Source: Saprospiraceae bacterium
GTDB lineage: Bacteria; Bacteroidota; Bacteroidia; Chitinophagales; Saprospiraceae
Direction of reading: 5' to 3'
NCBI GenBank assembly: GCA_016787375.1
Contig: JAEUUM010000483.1
Coordinates: 1 to 7,004 of the forward strand
DNA length: 7,004 nt
Numbering within the stretch: position 1 is the first letter of the stretch; every line of letters begins with the position of its first letter. The position numbers were made by a program, and so were the translations under genes. Under the pieces are notes generated by a model. That model worked only from the letters and a program-made list of their open reading frames with translations. It did not search any database and was not told the origin of the DNA. Shown in pieces: positions 1-6,166 of the stretch.

Positions 1-566
1 AAAGTAGCCGAAAACAATAAGTTTTGCCTTTTTTTAGGTAATAATGAAAAAATCTTATCCACTTCATCTCTAAATCCAAGATTCAGTATTTTGTCGGCCT
101 CATCAAGTACCAGTGTGCTGACCTCTGATAAATTTACTGCCCTTGATTCAACCAAATCAATTAGCCTGCCGGGAGTGGCAATAAGTATTTTAACATTTTG
201 AAGAGCAATCATCTGAGGATTGATGGAAACGCCTCCAAAAACGGCTAAACTTTTTACCGGAACAGACAATGAATCATTAAACATTTTGAGAACATCTTTA
301 ACTTGCATGGCAAGCTCCCTTGTAGGTACAAGGATTAAAACTATTACATGTCTGTTTTTAACATTAGGTAGTTTTTGAACTTGAGTTAAAATCGGCAGAA
401 TATAGCTCAAGGTTTTACCTGATCCTGTTTGTGCAATGCCAAGCAAGTCCCGCATTTCAAGAATTGCAGGGATGGCTTCAATTTGGATTGGATAAGGGTC
501 GTTGATACCGTTTTTTGAAAGTATTTCTATAAAAGTGTTGGGTAAACCGAGCGAATTAAATGACAT
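1..566 (-). CDS. DEAD-box ATP-dependent RNA helicase, N-terminal part (runs off left edge)
   Basis: This is the RecA-like domain 1 of a DEAD-box RNA helicase, a cytoplasmic enzyme that uses ATP to unwind or remodel RNA in ribosome assembly or mRNA decay. I translated 188 codons. The order of motifs is canonical: Q motif PYPIQ (Q28), motif I AQTGSGKT (45-52), Ia PTREL (81-85), GG (111-112), Ib TPGR (131-134), II DEAD (155-158) and III SAT (186-188), where the window ends. Domain 2 (motifs IV-VI) and the C-terminal tail lie outside, so the exact subfamily (RhlE-, CsdA- or DbpA-like) cannot be fixed. The ATG at 566 is well supported: an in-frame TAA lies 12 nt upstream (576-578) and the helicase fold begins at once. 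It is co-directional with the T9SS gene 77 nt upstream. I see no clear promoter or hairpin in that gap, so read-through from upstream is possible. No motif is damaged in the visible part. Confidence 0.96.
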   Translation of the reverse strand, partial: MSFNSLGLPNTFIEILSKNGINDPYPIQIEAIPAILEMRDLLGIAQTGSGKTLSYILPILTQVQKLPNVKNRHVIVLILVPTRELAMQVKDVLKMFNDSLSVPVKSLAVFGGVSINPQMIALQNVKILIATPGRLIDLVESRAVNLSEVSTLVLDEADKILNLGFRDEVDKIFSLLPKKRQNLLFSAT

Positions 567-643
567 TTGATGGTTTTACTTTGGTAAATCAGAAGGCAGG
601 TAGACACCGGTATTTGATTCAACTAATATAAGTCAAGATGGTA

Positions 644-1282
644 TTATTTGGGCAAAACCATTATTCTGCCACTCTTTTTAAAATAGGCTTTATTTTGGTT
701 TAATTCAAAAAAGTATAATCCTGCAGGTAATTTAGAAACTTCCAGTTCAAAAACATTGTTTTTTGTTTTTTGATTCAATATTATTTCTCCGGATAAGTTA
801 TACAAATTGAGAATGGTTTCTTCACTTTGGTCATTATTAAAGAAAATGGTGGCTTTTTGAGAAACCGGGTTGGGCCTTACCTGAAATCCGAATTCTCCGT
901 TGTCAATGATATTAATGGAAATGATATCTGTGAAGCCATAACCACCTAACTCTAATTTATACTGGTTAATTTTATTTACAATCGGATTTTCATCCACAAA
1001 ATCATATCCAACCGGAGTATTGATGTCACCACAAACGCCAATAATCTTTCCAATTGGCTGAAAATCAATCCCATCTACAGATCTAAAGATTGCTATTCCA
1101 TTACAAGTGCTGCCTGATTTAATAATGCAGCTTATATAAACCTTGCCTCCATACTCAGATAAACTCAACCTGTCAAGTAAAGGGTGTTGTGCAAAAATAA
1201 TTGAACTGAAGACCCCAAAGTGAAAGAGTAGTAATAATTTTACGTAAAAATTTGATGGTGAGATTAAAGTAAACTTCTTCAT
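644..1282 (-). CDS. Secreted protein with T9SS type A C-terminal sorting domain
   Basis: A 212-residue exported protein of unknown function. Residues 1-32 form a signal peptide: basic MKK, a hydrophobic stretch LLLLFHFGVFSSIIF and likely cleavage after AQ. The mature passenger is only about 100 residues (33-132). It carries three cysteines (C52, C60, C84) and a beta-rich pattern (GIAIFRSVDGIDFQPIGKI, then YDFVDEN and NQYKLEL) that resembles a fibronectin-III-like fold. Residues 133-212 match the type A sorting domain: VRPNPVSQKATIFF, LNLYNLSGEIILNQ, and LPAGLYFFEL with the terminal beta-strand. In this family the domain directs Sec-exported cargo through the T9SS outer-membrane translocon and is removed on surface anchoring or release. 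The start ATG overlaps the ribE stop as ATGA (1279-1282), so translation is probably coupled to riboflavin synthase. No catalytic motif is visible, so an adhesive or structural role is only a guess. The T9SS sorting call is strong and the passenger function is unknown. Confidence 0.9.
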   Translation of the reverse strand: MKKFTLISPSNFYVKLLLLFHFGVFSSIIFAQHPLLDRLSLSEYGGKVYISCIIKSGSTCNGIAIFRSVDGIDFQPIGKIIGVCGDINTPVGYDFVDENPIVNKINQYKLELGGYGFTDIISINIIDNGEFGFQVRPNPVSQKATIFFNNDQSEETILNLYNLSGEIILNQKTKNNVFELEVSKLPAGLYFFELNQNKAYFKKSGRIMVLPK

Positions 1283-1875
1283 GGATTCTGAATTATTTCA
1301 CGGTATCGTGCCATATACTTTCCAATAATATCAAATTCCAGATTCACTTTTGTGCCAATATCAATTGAATGAAAATTGGTATGTTCGTAGGTATAAGGTA
1401 TGATGGCTACATAAAATGTATCCATTCTAGGTTCATTTACCGTCAATGAAACGCCGTTGATGCAGACTGAACCTTTTGGGACAATTAAATGGGCAAATTT
1501 TTTATCAAATGAAAATTCGAATAACCAACTTCCATCGTTGTTCGTTATTTGGGTGCAGATACCTATACCGTCAACATGTCCCTGAACAATGTGACCATCC
1601 AGTCTGGAACCCATTTGCATGCATCGTTCAATATTCACTTCAGTTCCTACTGTCCAGAAAGCTAAATTTGATTTGTCAAGTGTCTCTTGTATTGCTGTTA
1701 CCCAATGCCCTTCATCATCTTTGTCAGTTATTGTTAAGCAAACCCCATTGTGGCTTATACTTTGGTCAATTTTACATTCTTTAGAGATAGATGAAGCAAT
1801 TCTAAAATGAATATTTGACTGGTCTTTTATAATCTTTTCGACAATTCCTACCGTTTCAATAATTCCTGTAAACAT
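1279..1875 (-). CDS. ribE: Riboflavin synthase, alpha subunit
   Basis: Cytoplasmic enzyme for the last step of riboflavin synthesis. It dismutates two molecules of 6,7-dimethyl-8-ribityllumazine into riboflavin and 5-amino-6-ribitylamino-uracil. Its 198 residues are normal for the family. The protein shows the diagnostic N-terminus MFTGIIETVG and two tandem lumazine-binding half-domains, about 1-95 and 96-190. The paired motifs are HNGVCLTIT (42-50) in the first half and INGVSLTVN (139-147) in the second. GHIVQGHVDGIG (94-105) opens the second half, and EFDIIGKYMARY (180-191) closes it. All are intact, so the enzyme should be active. The start lies 4 nt after the stop of the 929-residue T9SS gene. 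A purine-rich AAGGAAAG (1883-1890) sits inside the end of that gene and could aid initiation. The stop overlaps the next start. No other rib gene and no FMN riboswitch is visible nearby. Some genomes call this gene ribC. Confidence 0.97.
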   Translation of the reverse strand: MFTGIIETVGIVEKIIKDQSNIHFRIASSISKECKIDQSISHNGVCLTITDKDDEGHWVTAIQETLDKSNLAFWTVGTEVNIERCMQMGSRLDGHIVQGHVDGIGICTQITNNDGSWLFEFSFDKKFAHLIVPKGSVCINGVSLTVNEPRMDTFYVAIIPYTYEHTNFHSIDIGTKVNLEFDIIGKYMARYREIIQNP

Positions 1876-1879
1876 AATT

Positions 1880-4669
1880 TTACTTTCCTTTGATCAATTG
1901 TATATAACCATCTAATGTGTTAGATGTTTTATCAGTAATCACTGGGTTTCCTGAGAAGTATTTGCAAACATAATAATATACACCTTCATTGAGGTCTTTG
2001 CCTTGTAAATTGGTCCCATCCCATTTGATGTCCGGGTCAGTAGTTTCAAAAACAAGTCCTCCCCATCGATTATAAATTTTCATATCAATGCTATCAATAA
2101 ATCTTTTCAGCCTGGGTTTAAACAAATCATTCTGTCCATCTCCATTTGGTGTAAATGTATTCGGGAGGATATAGACAGGACAATTTTCAATACAAACTAT
2201 GTTACTTGTTTTGCTCTCGTTGTTTAGTGAGTCAATGGAATTGATGTAGTAACACCCGGCAATGCCTTTGTCAGGTTTATGTATATAAAATGGAGCCCCA
2301 TTGTTTTCTATTTGGTCAACTAATGTGTAATCTTCAGAACCTGCGGGTTTGAAATAAATTTTAAACAAAACAGCATCGTCTTCATTATTGCAGCCAGAAG
2401 GTGATGGATCCCAGATTAGTGTATTTTTGAATGCATCTTCGGGTAAATTCGGATCACCATCTATGCACGGATTAGTGACCGAAAGCGTTGGTGGACAAGG
2501 AGGAACGGTATCCAGGGGAGTGCCGCAAATTTCTTGAGAAAAATTAACAAGCGGACTTAAAATACCACCAATTCCATACGTACCAATTGTCTTGACTTTG
2601 TAGCAATATTCTTTACCGTTCTCCAAATTTATATCTGTATACGTCGATCCTTGGACAGTAGTAAGACTGTCATATTGTGAGCCTAGGTCATTCAGTTTAA
2701 ATATTGTAGTCAGGTAATTTTGCCAAGGCACCTTGGTTTGCCAACTGAGAATATTTATTTTATCACTTGATGCAATATTTAAAAATACTGAAGATGCTGA
2801 ACTGGAAGCTCCTAATTCATTTCCTGAATTATCAGCGTAAAAACTTACCTTATATGTATAAGCACTGCCTACAGTATTCAGGTTTGTGCCATCAACAAAT
2901 GCGGTGTCGTTTGCTTGCCAAAATGCATTTTTAATAAAATTGGCCTGAGGAATGTCTATAAATGTATTTGTTCCTAAACCAGTCGATCTCGAAAGCTGGT
3001 ATCTGTAAGGACCAGGAAACTTCAAAGTGTCTAGATCTGATCCATTTGGTTTTGACCAGCGTATCTCATTTTGACCGTCGGTGAGTGCCGTTTTGATTAC
3101 ACTTACATTTGTGATCAATGGCACATCTCTGTTAATTTGAATACAAGATTCATTGCTTGGCAGACTTTGAACAATATTGTATGGATTACCACCTGCTGAT
3201 AATTTGGCGAACTCTGCAACAATTCGGTAACAATAATTTCGACCCGGCTCTACATTTTTATCTTCGAAAAAATATTTGCCGTTTGAGGTAGATTTTTGTT
3301 TAAAAGCTATCCGGGTGTATCCCTTACCAGCCAAACCAGTTTCACAGGTGTCAGGAATGAAAGGATTACTGCCCTCACGACGCCAAACAGAAAACCCAAA
3401 GAAATAGTTATCGTCCACCATATCACAAGCATAAGGCAAGTCCCATGTCAGTTGAACTTGGTTGTTGTTGCTGTCTGTGATCAGATTTAATGGTGGAGGG
3501 CCTACAACTTTTACTAACAAAGTTTTAAGGTTGGTAAATCCTGAGCTGGATGAGAGGTAATTATCTTCTGCAGTAAATACGACACTATATACCTGATCTG
3601 AAATGTGTTCACAAACGGTCTGCCATTCAAAAAGCCCATTCACTGGTTGATCGGCAAATCCTGAGGGTGCAGTATAAGTAGCCGGGCTTTTTGGTACAAC
3701 AAAGGGTCCGCCCAAAGCTGTGAGTTTGATTTTTTGAATAAATGGGACATCAGGATCAGTTGATTTGACATTGATGCTGATTTTTTCACCTGCAACCACA
3801 CATATTTCATCCGGGCTAACAATATCTGGGGGTTTATTGTCGCATGTTTGTACAAATATTTGCATATCGCGAACCATGGTATCTATGGGTACACCAAGAC
3901 GGTACTCAATGATAATCATAGCAATGTTGTACTCACCTTCGAGCTGGGGAGAATTCCAGATCAAATCTCCAGTTTTTGGATTGAGAGAGATGTTGTTATT
4001 GATGCTTGGATTAATCTGATTAGGAAAAAAATAATTTGGAACATTATTATTGACTCCTTGTAAGGGCACAATCAAATGATAACTCAAGCTGTCTTTGTCA
4101 ATATCAAATGCTGACGGGTTATGCTTGAAAGGTTGACCTACACAAGCAAAATCAATTGGTGGCTTTAATAATACCGGGGTGTTGTTGCAGCCCTGAAACT
4201 GTGAATTTAGAAATGTATAAGTTGTTTGGATGTGAAAGGGTACTACATCGGATGTTGGTGGGTTAACATTTAGGATTCCACCATTTCGGTTGGGGTCAGT
4301 CATTGAGATTATGTAAGTGGCTCTACCAGGGTAAGTGTGCACTGCTACATAGAGATTCTTTTTAGTATCATTTCCAATAAATTGACCTTGTGGTACACCA
4401 TTGGGACCACCTTTTGGACCGTTCGTTCGGGCTATAACCTGACAGGTGCCATCACCCCAGCATATCGTCAAACTGTCACGATCAGCCGCCGCACTGCTTG
4501 CTTTGGTGTAAGTGACAATTGTTGCTTTAATGGTCAGGTTATTACAATCTCCAATTTGTTCAATAATGATTTCTCCGGCACGATTATGTGTGGCATTTAA
4601 ATTTGTATTCAGTAAAAGACTAAGAATACAAAATACAATAACCCGGACATGTGAGAATCCTCTAATCAT
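1880..4669 (-). CDS. Large multidomain secreted protein with T9SS type B (gliding motility-associated) C-terminal domain
   Basis: A 929-residue surface or secreted protein, probably adhesive or structural. Residues 1-26 are a signal peptide ending near LNA, followed by THNRAGEI. The N-terminal region (about 27-275) has a PKD-like stretch (CWGDGTCQV, 70-78) and the segments FDIDKDSLSYHL and PKTGDLIWNSP, a layout I recall from very large Bacteroidota surface proteins. Next are an Ig-like region (about 280-390) and four fibronectin-III-like units (about 395-515, 516-632, 636-716, 725-828). Three of these carry a CY-aromatic strand near the end: NYCYRIV (478-484), EYCYKVK (687-693) and GCYYINS (805-811). 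Residues 833-929 are the type B sorting domain: ILPNTFTPNGDGQNDLFKP, IYNRWGGLVFET, WDGTNLQGKDLNEGVYYYV. In the family this domain routes the protein through the T9SS. I see no protease, glycosidase or other catalytic motif. The gene heads the block with ribE 4 nt downstream. The start is supported by the immediate signal peptide. Confidence 0.93.
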   Translation of the reverse strand: MIRGFSHVRVIVFCILSLLLNTNLNATHNRAGEIIIEQIGDCNNLTIKATIVTYTKASSAAADRDSLTICWGDGTCQVIARTNGPKGGPNGVPQGQFIGNDTKKNLYVAVHTYPGRATYIISMTDPNRNGGILNVNPPTSDVVPFHIQTTYTFLNSQFQGCNNTPVLLKPPIDFACVGQPFKHNPSAFDIDKDSLSYHLIVPLQGVNNNVPNYFFPNQINPSINNNISLNPKTGDLIWNSPQLEGEYNIAMIIIEYRLGVPIDTMVRDMQIFVQTCDNKPPDIVSPDEICVVAGEKISINVKSTDPDVPFIQKIKLTALGGPFVVPKSPATYTAPSGFADQPVNGLFEWQTVCEHISDQVYSVVFTAEDNYLSSSSGFTNLKTLLVKVVGPPPLNLITDSNNNQVQLTWDLPYACDMVDDNYFFGFSVWRREGSNPFIPDTCETGLAGKGYTRIAFKQKSTSNGKYFFEDKNVEPGRNYCYRIVAEFAKLSAGGNPYNIVQSLPSNESCIQINRDVPLITNVSVIKTALTDGQNEIRWSKPNGSDLDTLKFPGPYRYQLSRSTGLGTNTFIDIPQANFIKNAFWQANDTAFVDGTNLNTVGSAYTYKVSFYADNSGNELGASSSASSVFLNIASSDKINILSWQTKVPWQNYLTTIFKLNDLGSQYDSLTTVQGSTYTDINLENGKEYCYKVKTIGTYGIGGILSPLVNFSQEICGTPLDTVPPCPPTLSVTNPCIDGDPNLPEDAFKNTLIWDPSPSGCNNEDDAVLFKIYFKPAGSEDYTLVDQIENNGAPFYIHKPDKGIAGCYYINSIDSLNNESKTSNIVCIENCPVYILPNTFTPNGDGQNDLFKPRLKRFIDSIDMKIYNRWGGLVFETTDPDIKWDGTNLQGKDLNEGVYYYVCKYFSGNPVITDKTSNTLDGYIQLIKGK

Positions 4670-4786
4670 AAGCTAAAGGTAATGCTTGAAACATATAAGC
4701 TGCATTTTATTTTATTGTTTAACAAAACCGGATCCAGGTTTCCTCCAATATTAAATCAATCATTGGCGCCTGATTCTTGTTTGTGC

Positions 4787-4794
4787 TAAATATA
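4787..4794 (-). promoter_or_regulatory. Weak candidate -7 element for the T9SS/ribE block
   Basis: On the minus strand this reads TATATTTA, one base from the Bacteroidota -7 consensus TAnnTTTG. About 20 nt further upstream is TTCG within TTTTCGG, a poor fit to the -33 TTTG element. It lies about 118 nt upstream of the ATG at 4669, so the leader would be long. I found no exact TAnnTTTG on this strand between the gene and the tRNA. Transcription could instead read through from the tRNA promoter. Given the AT-rich sequence, a chance match is quite possible. Confidence 0.25.
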
Positions 4795-4870
4795 CAATAC
4801 TAATTAAGAATGTCCGAAAAGCTTAAATGTTGTATGAAAGGATTGAATTTACGAGATTAAAAGCAAGAAA

Positions 4871-4915
4871 TAATTGAAAAGGAAAAGAATTAATTGAAAA
4901 GGAAAAGAATTAATT
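4871..4915. repeat. 20-bp direct tandem repeat, 2.25 copies
   Basis: The unit TAATTGAAAAGGAAAAGAAT occurs at 4871-4890 and again, identically, at 4891-4910, followed by the first five bases of a third copy (TAATT, 4911-4915). It starts 9 nt beyond the 3' end of the tRNA-Leu gene. On the tRNA's strand it is pyrimidine-rich with short T runs and no hairpin. A recent slippage duplication is the simplest explanation. A role in ending the tRNA transcript is possible but not shown. Confidence 0.9.
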
Positions 4916-4923
4916 AAAATAAG

Positions 4924-5007
4924 TACCCACGACTGGATTCGAACCAGCACATCCGTAAGGACACTACCACCTCAAAGTAGCACGTCTACCAATTTCGCCA
5001 CGTGGGT
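4924..5007 (-). tRNA. tRNA-Leu (anticodon GAG)
   Basis: An 84-nt class II tRNA that folds fully on the minus strand. The acceptor stem ACCCACG pairs with CGTGGGT over all 7 bp, with discriminator A at 4924. The D arm reads GCG-AAATTGGTAGA-CGT. The anticodon stem CTACT/GGTAG encloses loop TTGAGGT, giving anticodon GAG, which reads leucine codons CUC and CUU. A long variable arm with TCC/GGA pairing, typical of leucine and serine tRNAs, precedes the T arm GCTGG-TTCGAAT-CCAGT. The A73 discriminator and the GAG anticodon both support leucine. The 3' CCA is not encoded (the next bases are CTT), so it must be added by the CCA-adding enzyme. The first pair is A1-U72 rather than the more usual G1-C72. 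Confidence 0.97.
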
Positions 5008-5021
5008 ATTATTAAGAAGCG

Positions 5022-5029
5022 CAAATATA
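5022..5029 (-). promoter_or_regulatory. -7 promoter element for tRNA-Leu
   Basis: The minus strand reads TATATTTG, an exact match to the Bacteroidota TAnnTTTG -7 element. It ends 14 nt upstream of the tRNA 5' end, so transcription would start a few bases before the mature tRNA. No TTTG or TTG lies 19-21 nt further upstream, so the -33 element is weak or absent. The position relative to a certain gene makes this more credible than an isolated match. Confidence 0.6.
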
Positions 5030-5177
5030 AATCTTTTTACTGATTTCATGCTTAATTTTTCAATTATTAGCCTTGCCGTTTTCTAAATTAAAATGATGTT
5101 TGACTGTGAATAGTTTACCTGTGGTTGGATAAAACCAGCTCCACCATAACCTGCTTATATATGTTATCGTATAAATA

Positions 5178-5408
5178 TCAATTAATTTTGAAAAATAATT
5201 TATTAAATATTTGATTTTTAAATATGTTATTGTATTTTTGTATCAACATATCAAAACATTTTAAAAACATCTTATAATCCCTTGAACACATGGAACAATT
5301 TTTACTGTTATCCGGACTTATCTCTATTATTGGTTTTCTGACTTCTTGCCTTTCTAAATCACAGCCCACGACAACTGAAATTAAGGCATAAACATAGTCT
5401 AAAATCAT
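5178..5408 (-). CDS. Doubtful 76-codon ORF overlapping the mlaF stop
   Basis: This frame starts with an ATG that overlaps the mlaF stop as ATGA (5405-5408), the same coupling seen between mlaE and mlaF, which is the main argument for it. Against it: the protein has no recognisable domain and no MCE (MlaD) domain. Its last third (NNIFKNQIFNKLFFKIN) looks like translated AT-rich noise, and its short hydrophobic start (YALISVVVG) is too weak for a convincing signal peptide or membrane helix. It contains five cysteines, including a CSMC pair. It lies opposite the 33-residue lipoprotein-like ORF, so both are unlikely to be genuine. I cannot assign a function and consider it more likely spurious. 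Confidence 0.2.
   Translation of the reverse strand: MILDYVYALISVVVGCDLERQEVRKPIIEISPDNSKNCSMCSRDYKMFLKCFDMLIQKYNNIFKNQIFNKLFFKIN
5210..5240 (+). promoter_or_regulatory. Bacteroidota-type promoter match (TTTG-N19-TATTTTTG), plus strand
   Basis: TTTG at 5210-5213 is followed after exactly 19 bp by TATTTTTG at 5233-5240. This matches both parts of the Bacteroidota primary-sigma promoter (TTTG, then TAnnTTTG at 19-21 bp). Transcription would begin around 5247, giving a leader of about 40 nt before the ATG at 5290. It is the only two-part match found in the window. The surrounding DNA is very AT-rich, which raises the odds of a chance hit. Confidence 0.45.
5290..5391 (+). CDS. Possible small lipoprotein (33 residues)
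   Basis: A very short plus-strand ORF whose product begins MEQFLLLSGLISIIGFLTSC and ends in a polar tail of 13 residues (LSKSQPTTTEIKA). This has the look of a lipoprotein signal peptide: a hydrophobic core at residues 4-17 and a lipobox-like FLTSC with the cysteine at 20. The charge at the N-terminus is unusual, because there is a glutamate and no lysine or arginine before the core. That weakens the case. A two-part Bacteroidota promoter match lies about 50 nt upstream and fits the strand. The ORF ends 13 bp before the convergent mlaF stop. If real, the mature peptide of about 14 residues would be membrane-anchored through its lipid. It could equally be a chance ORF. Confidence 0.3.
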   Translation: MEQFLLLSGLISIIGFLTSCLSKSQPTTTEIKA

Positions 5409-6166
5409 TTTTGAACGGCTGCATCCCGCAGTCTACGCAAAAACGGAGAAGCAAAAATGAATTCCTGAAGGAGTTCGTTTTTGCTTTCAAGTACTTCGTC
5501 TTTGGTACCATTCCACTCCAGCAAACCATTGTGAATAAACACAATATTATCTCCTATTTCCATCACACTATTCATGTCATGTGTATTGATAATGGTTGTG
5601 ATATTGTTCTCGATTGTAATCGACCTGATCAGCTCGTCAATGAGTATTGATGTTTTTGGATCAAGACCTGAGTTTGGTTCATCACAAAATAAGTACTTTG
5701 GCTCAAGAACAATGGCTCGAGCTATTCCGACACGTTTTTGCATTCCTCCACTCAGTTCTGAGTGATATTTGTCATTCTCTCCAAAAAGATTTACCCTTTC
5801 AAGACAATAATTTACCCTGTCAAGTTTTTCTTTTTTGGTCATATTTGTGAACATATCCAAAGGAAAACGTATGTTTTGTTCGGTGGTCATCGAATCAAAT
5901 AATGCCGAGCCTTGAAATAACATACCCACTTCCATACGAAGTGTTCGAAGTTGTTTTTTATCAAGACTGAATAATTCGGTATTGCCGTACCAGATTTTAC
6001 CGGAAGTTGGCTTGTTCAAACCAACAAGTGTTTTCAGAAATACAGTTTTTCCTGCTCCACTTCTCCCGATTATTAAATTGGTCTTTCCTGGTTCAAACTG
6101 AGCCGAAATACCTTTTAACACGAGATTCCCGTTGAATTCCTTTATTATGTTTTCTGATCTAATCAT
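5405..6166 (-). CDS. mlaF: Mla-type lipid ABC transporter, ATP-binding protein
   Basis: The 253-residue cytoplasmic ATPase that powers an MlaE-family permease, a system that moves phospholipids or related lipids between inner and outer membranes. All ABC motifs are intact: Walker A GRSGAGKT (34-41), Q-loop FQGSALFDS (Q85), signature LSGGM (138-142), Walker B YLFCDEP (D162, E163), D-loop SGLDP and H-loop H196 in NTHD. The QGSALFDSMT segment and the DEPNSGLDP stretch are typical of the MlaF/Ttg2A/Mkl branch rather than of other importers. Length is normal (about 250-270). Its ATG overlaps the mlaE stop (6163-6166), so the two are translationally coupled, matching a 1:1 complex. No mlaD, mlaC or mlaB homologue follows. 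The match to the family is strong. The transported substrate is inferred from the family, not from this sequence. Confidence 0.94.
   Translation of the reverse strand: MIRSENIIKEFNGNLVLKGISAQFEPGKTNLIIGRSGAGKTVFLKTLVGLNKPTSGKIWYGNTELFSLDKKQLRTLRMEVGMLFQGSALFDSMTTEQNIRFPLDMFTNMTKKEKLDRVNYCLERVNLFGENDKYHSELSGGMQKRVGIARAIVLEPKYLFCDEPNSGLDPKTSILIDELIRSITIENNITTIINTHDMNSVMEIGDNIVFIHNGLLEWNGTKDEVLESKNELLQEFIFASPFLRRLRDAAVQK

Larger units (their letters stand above)
5030..5404. other. AT-rich intergenic region between tRNA-Leu and mlaF
   Basis: About 375 bp without a securely supported gene. Codes in both directions are short, and 5160-5280 is extremely AT-rich. It holds a plus-strand promoter match, a possible 33-residue lipoprotein ORF and an opposing 76-codon ORF, each listed separately. 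On the minus strand, around 5085-5156, there is a 22-codon open stretch reading AGYGGAGFIQPQVNYSQSNI between stops. It has no start codon or recognised family and is probably chance or a gene remnant. I find no terminator hairpin downstream of mlaF. Confidence 0.6.

Noticed and set aside
1476..1810. Plus-strand open frames inside ribE.
   Set aside because: They lie antisense to a clear riboflavin synthase and show no domain, signal peptide or start context. They are shadows of the real gene.
1876..1890. Possible FMN riboswitch or independent regulatory leader for ribE.
   Set aside because: Only 4 nt separate ribE from the preceding gene, leaving no room for an FMN aptamer. Expression must come from upstream.
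3296..4600. Several short open frames in other frames or strands inside the 929-residue gene.
   Set aside because: The T9SS protein reads cleanly from signal peptide to sorting domain, and the alternative products show no recognisable family.
4741..4770. CCAAT/ATTGG inverted repeat in the leader of the large T9SS gene as an operator or terminator.
   Set aside because: The arms are only 5 bp, AT-rich, separated by about a dozen bases and not followed by a T run. This is within chance expectation.
5411..5850. Plus-strand open frames inside mlaF.
   Set aside because: They are antisense to an ATPase with all ABC motifs intact and have no features of their own.
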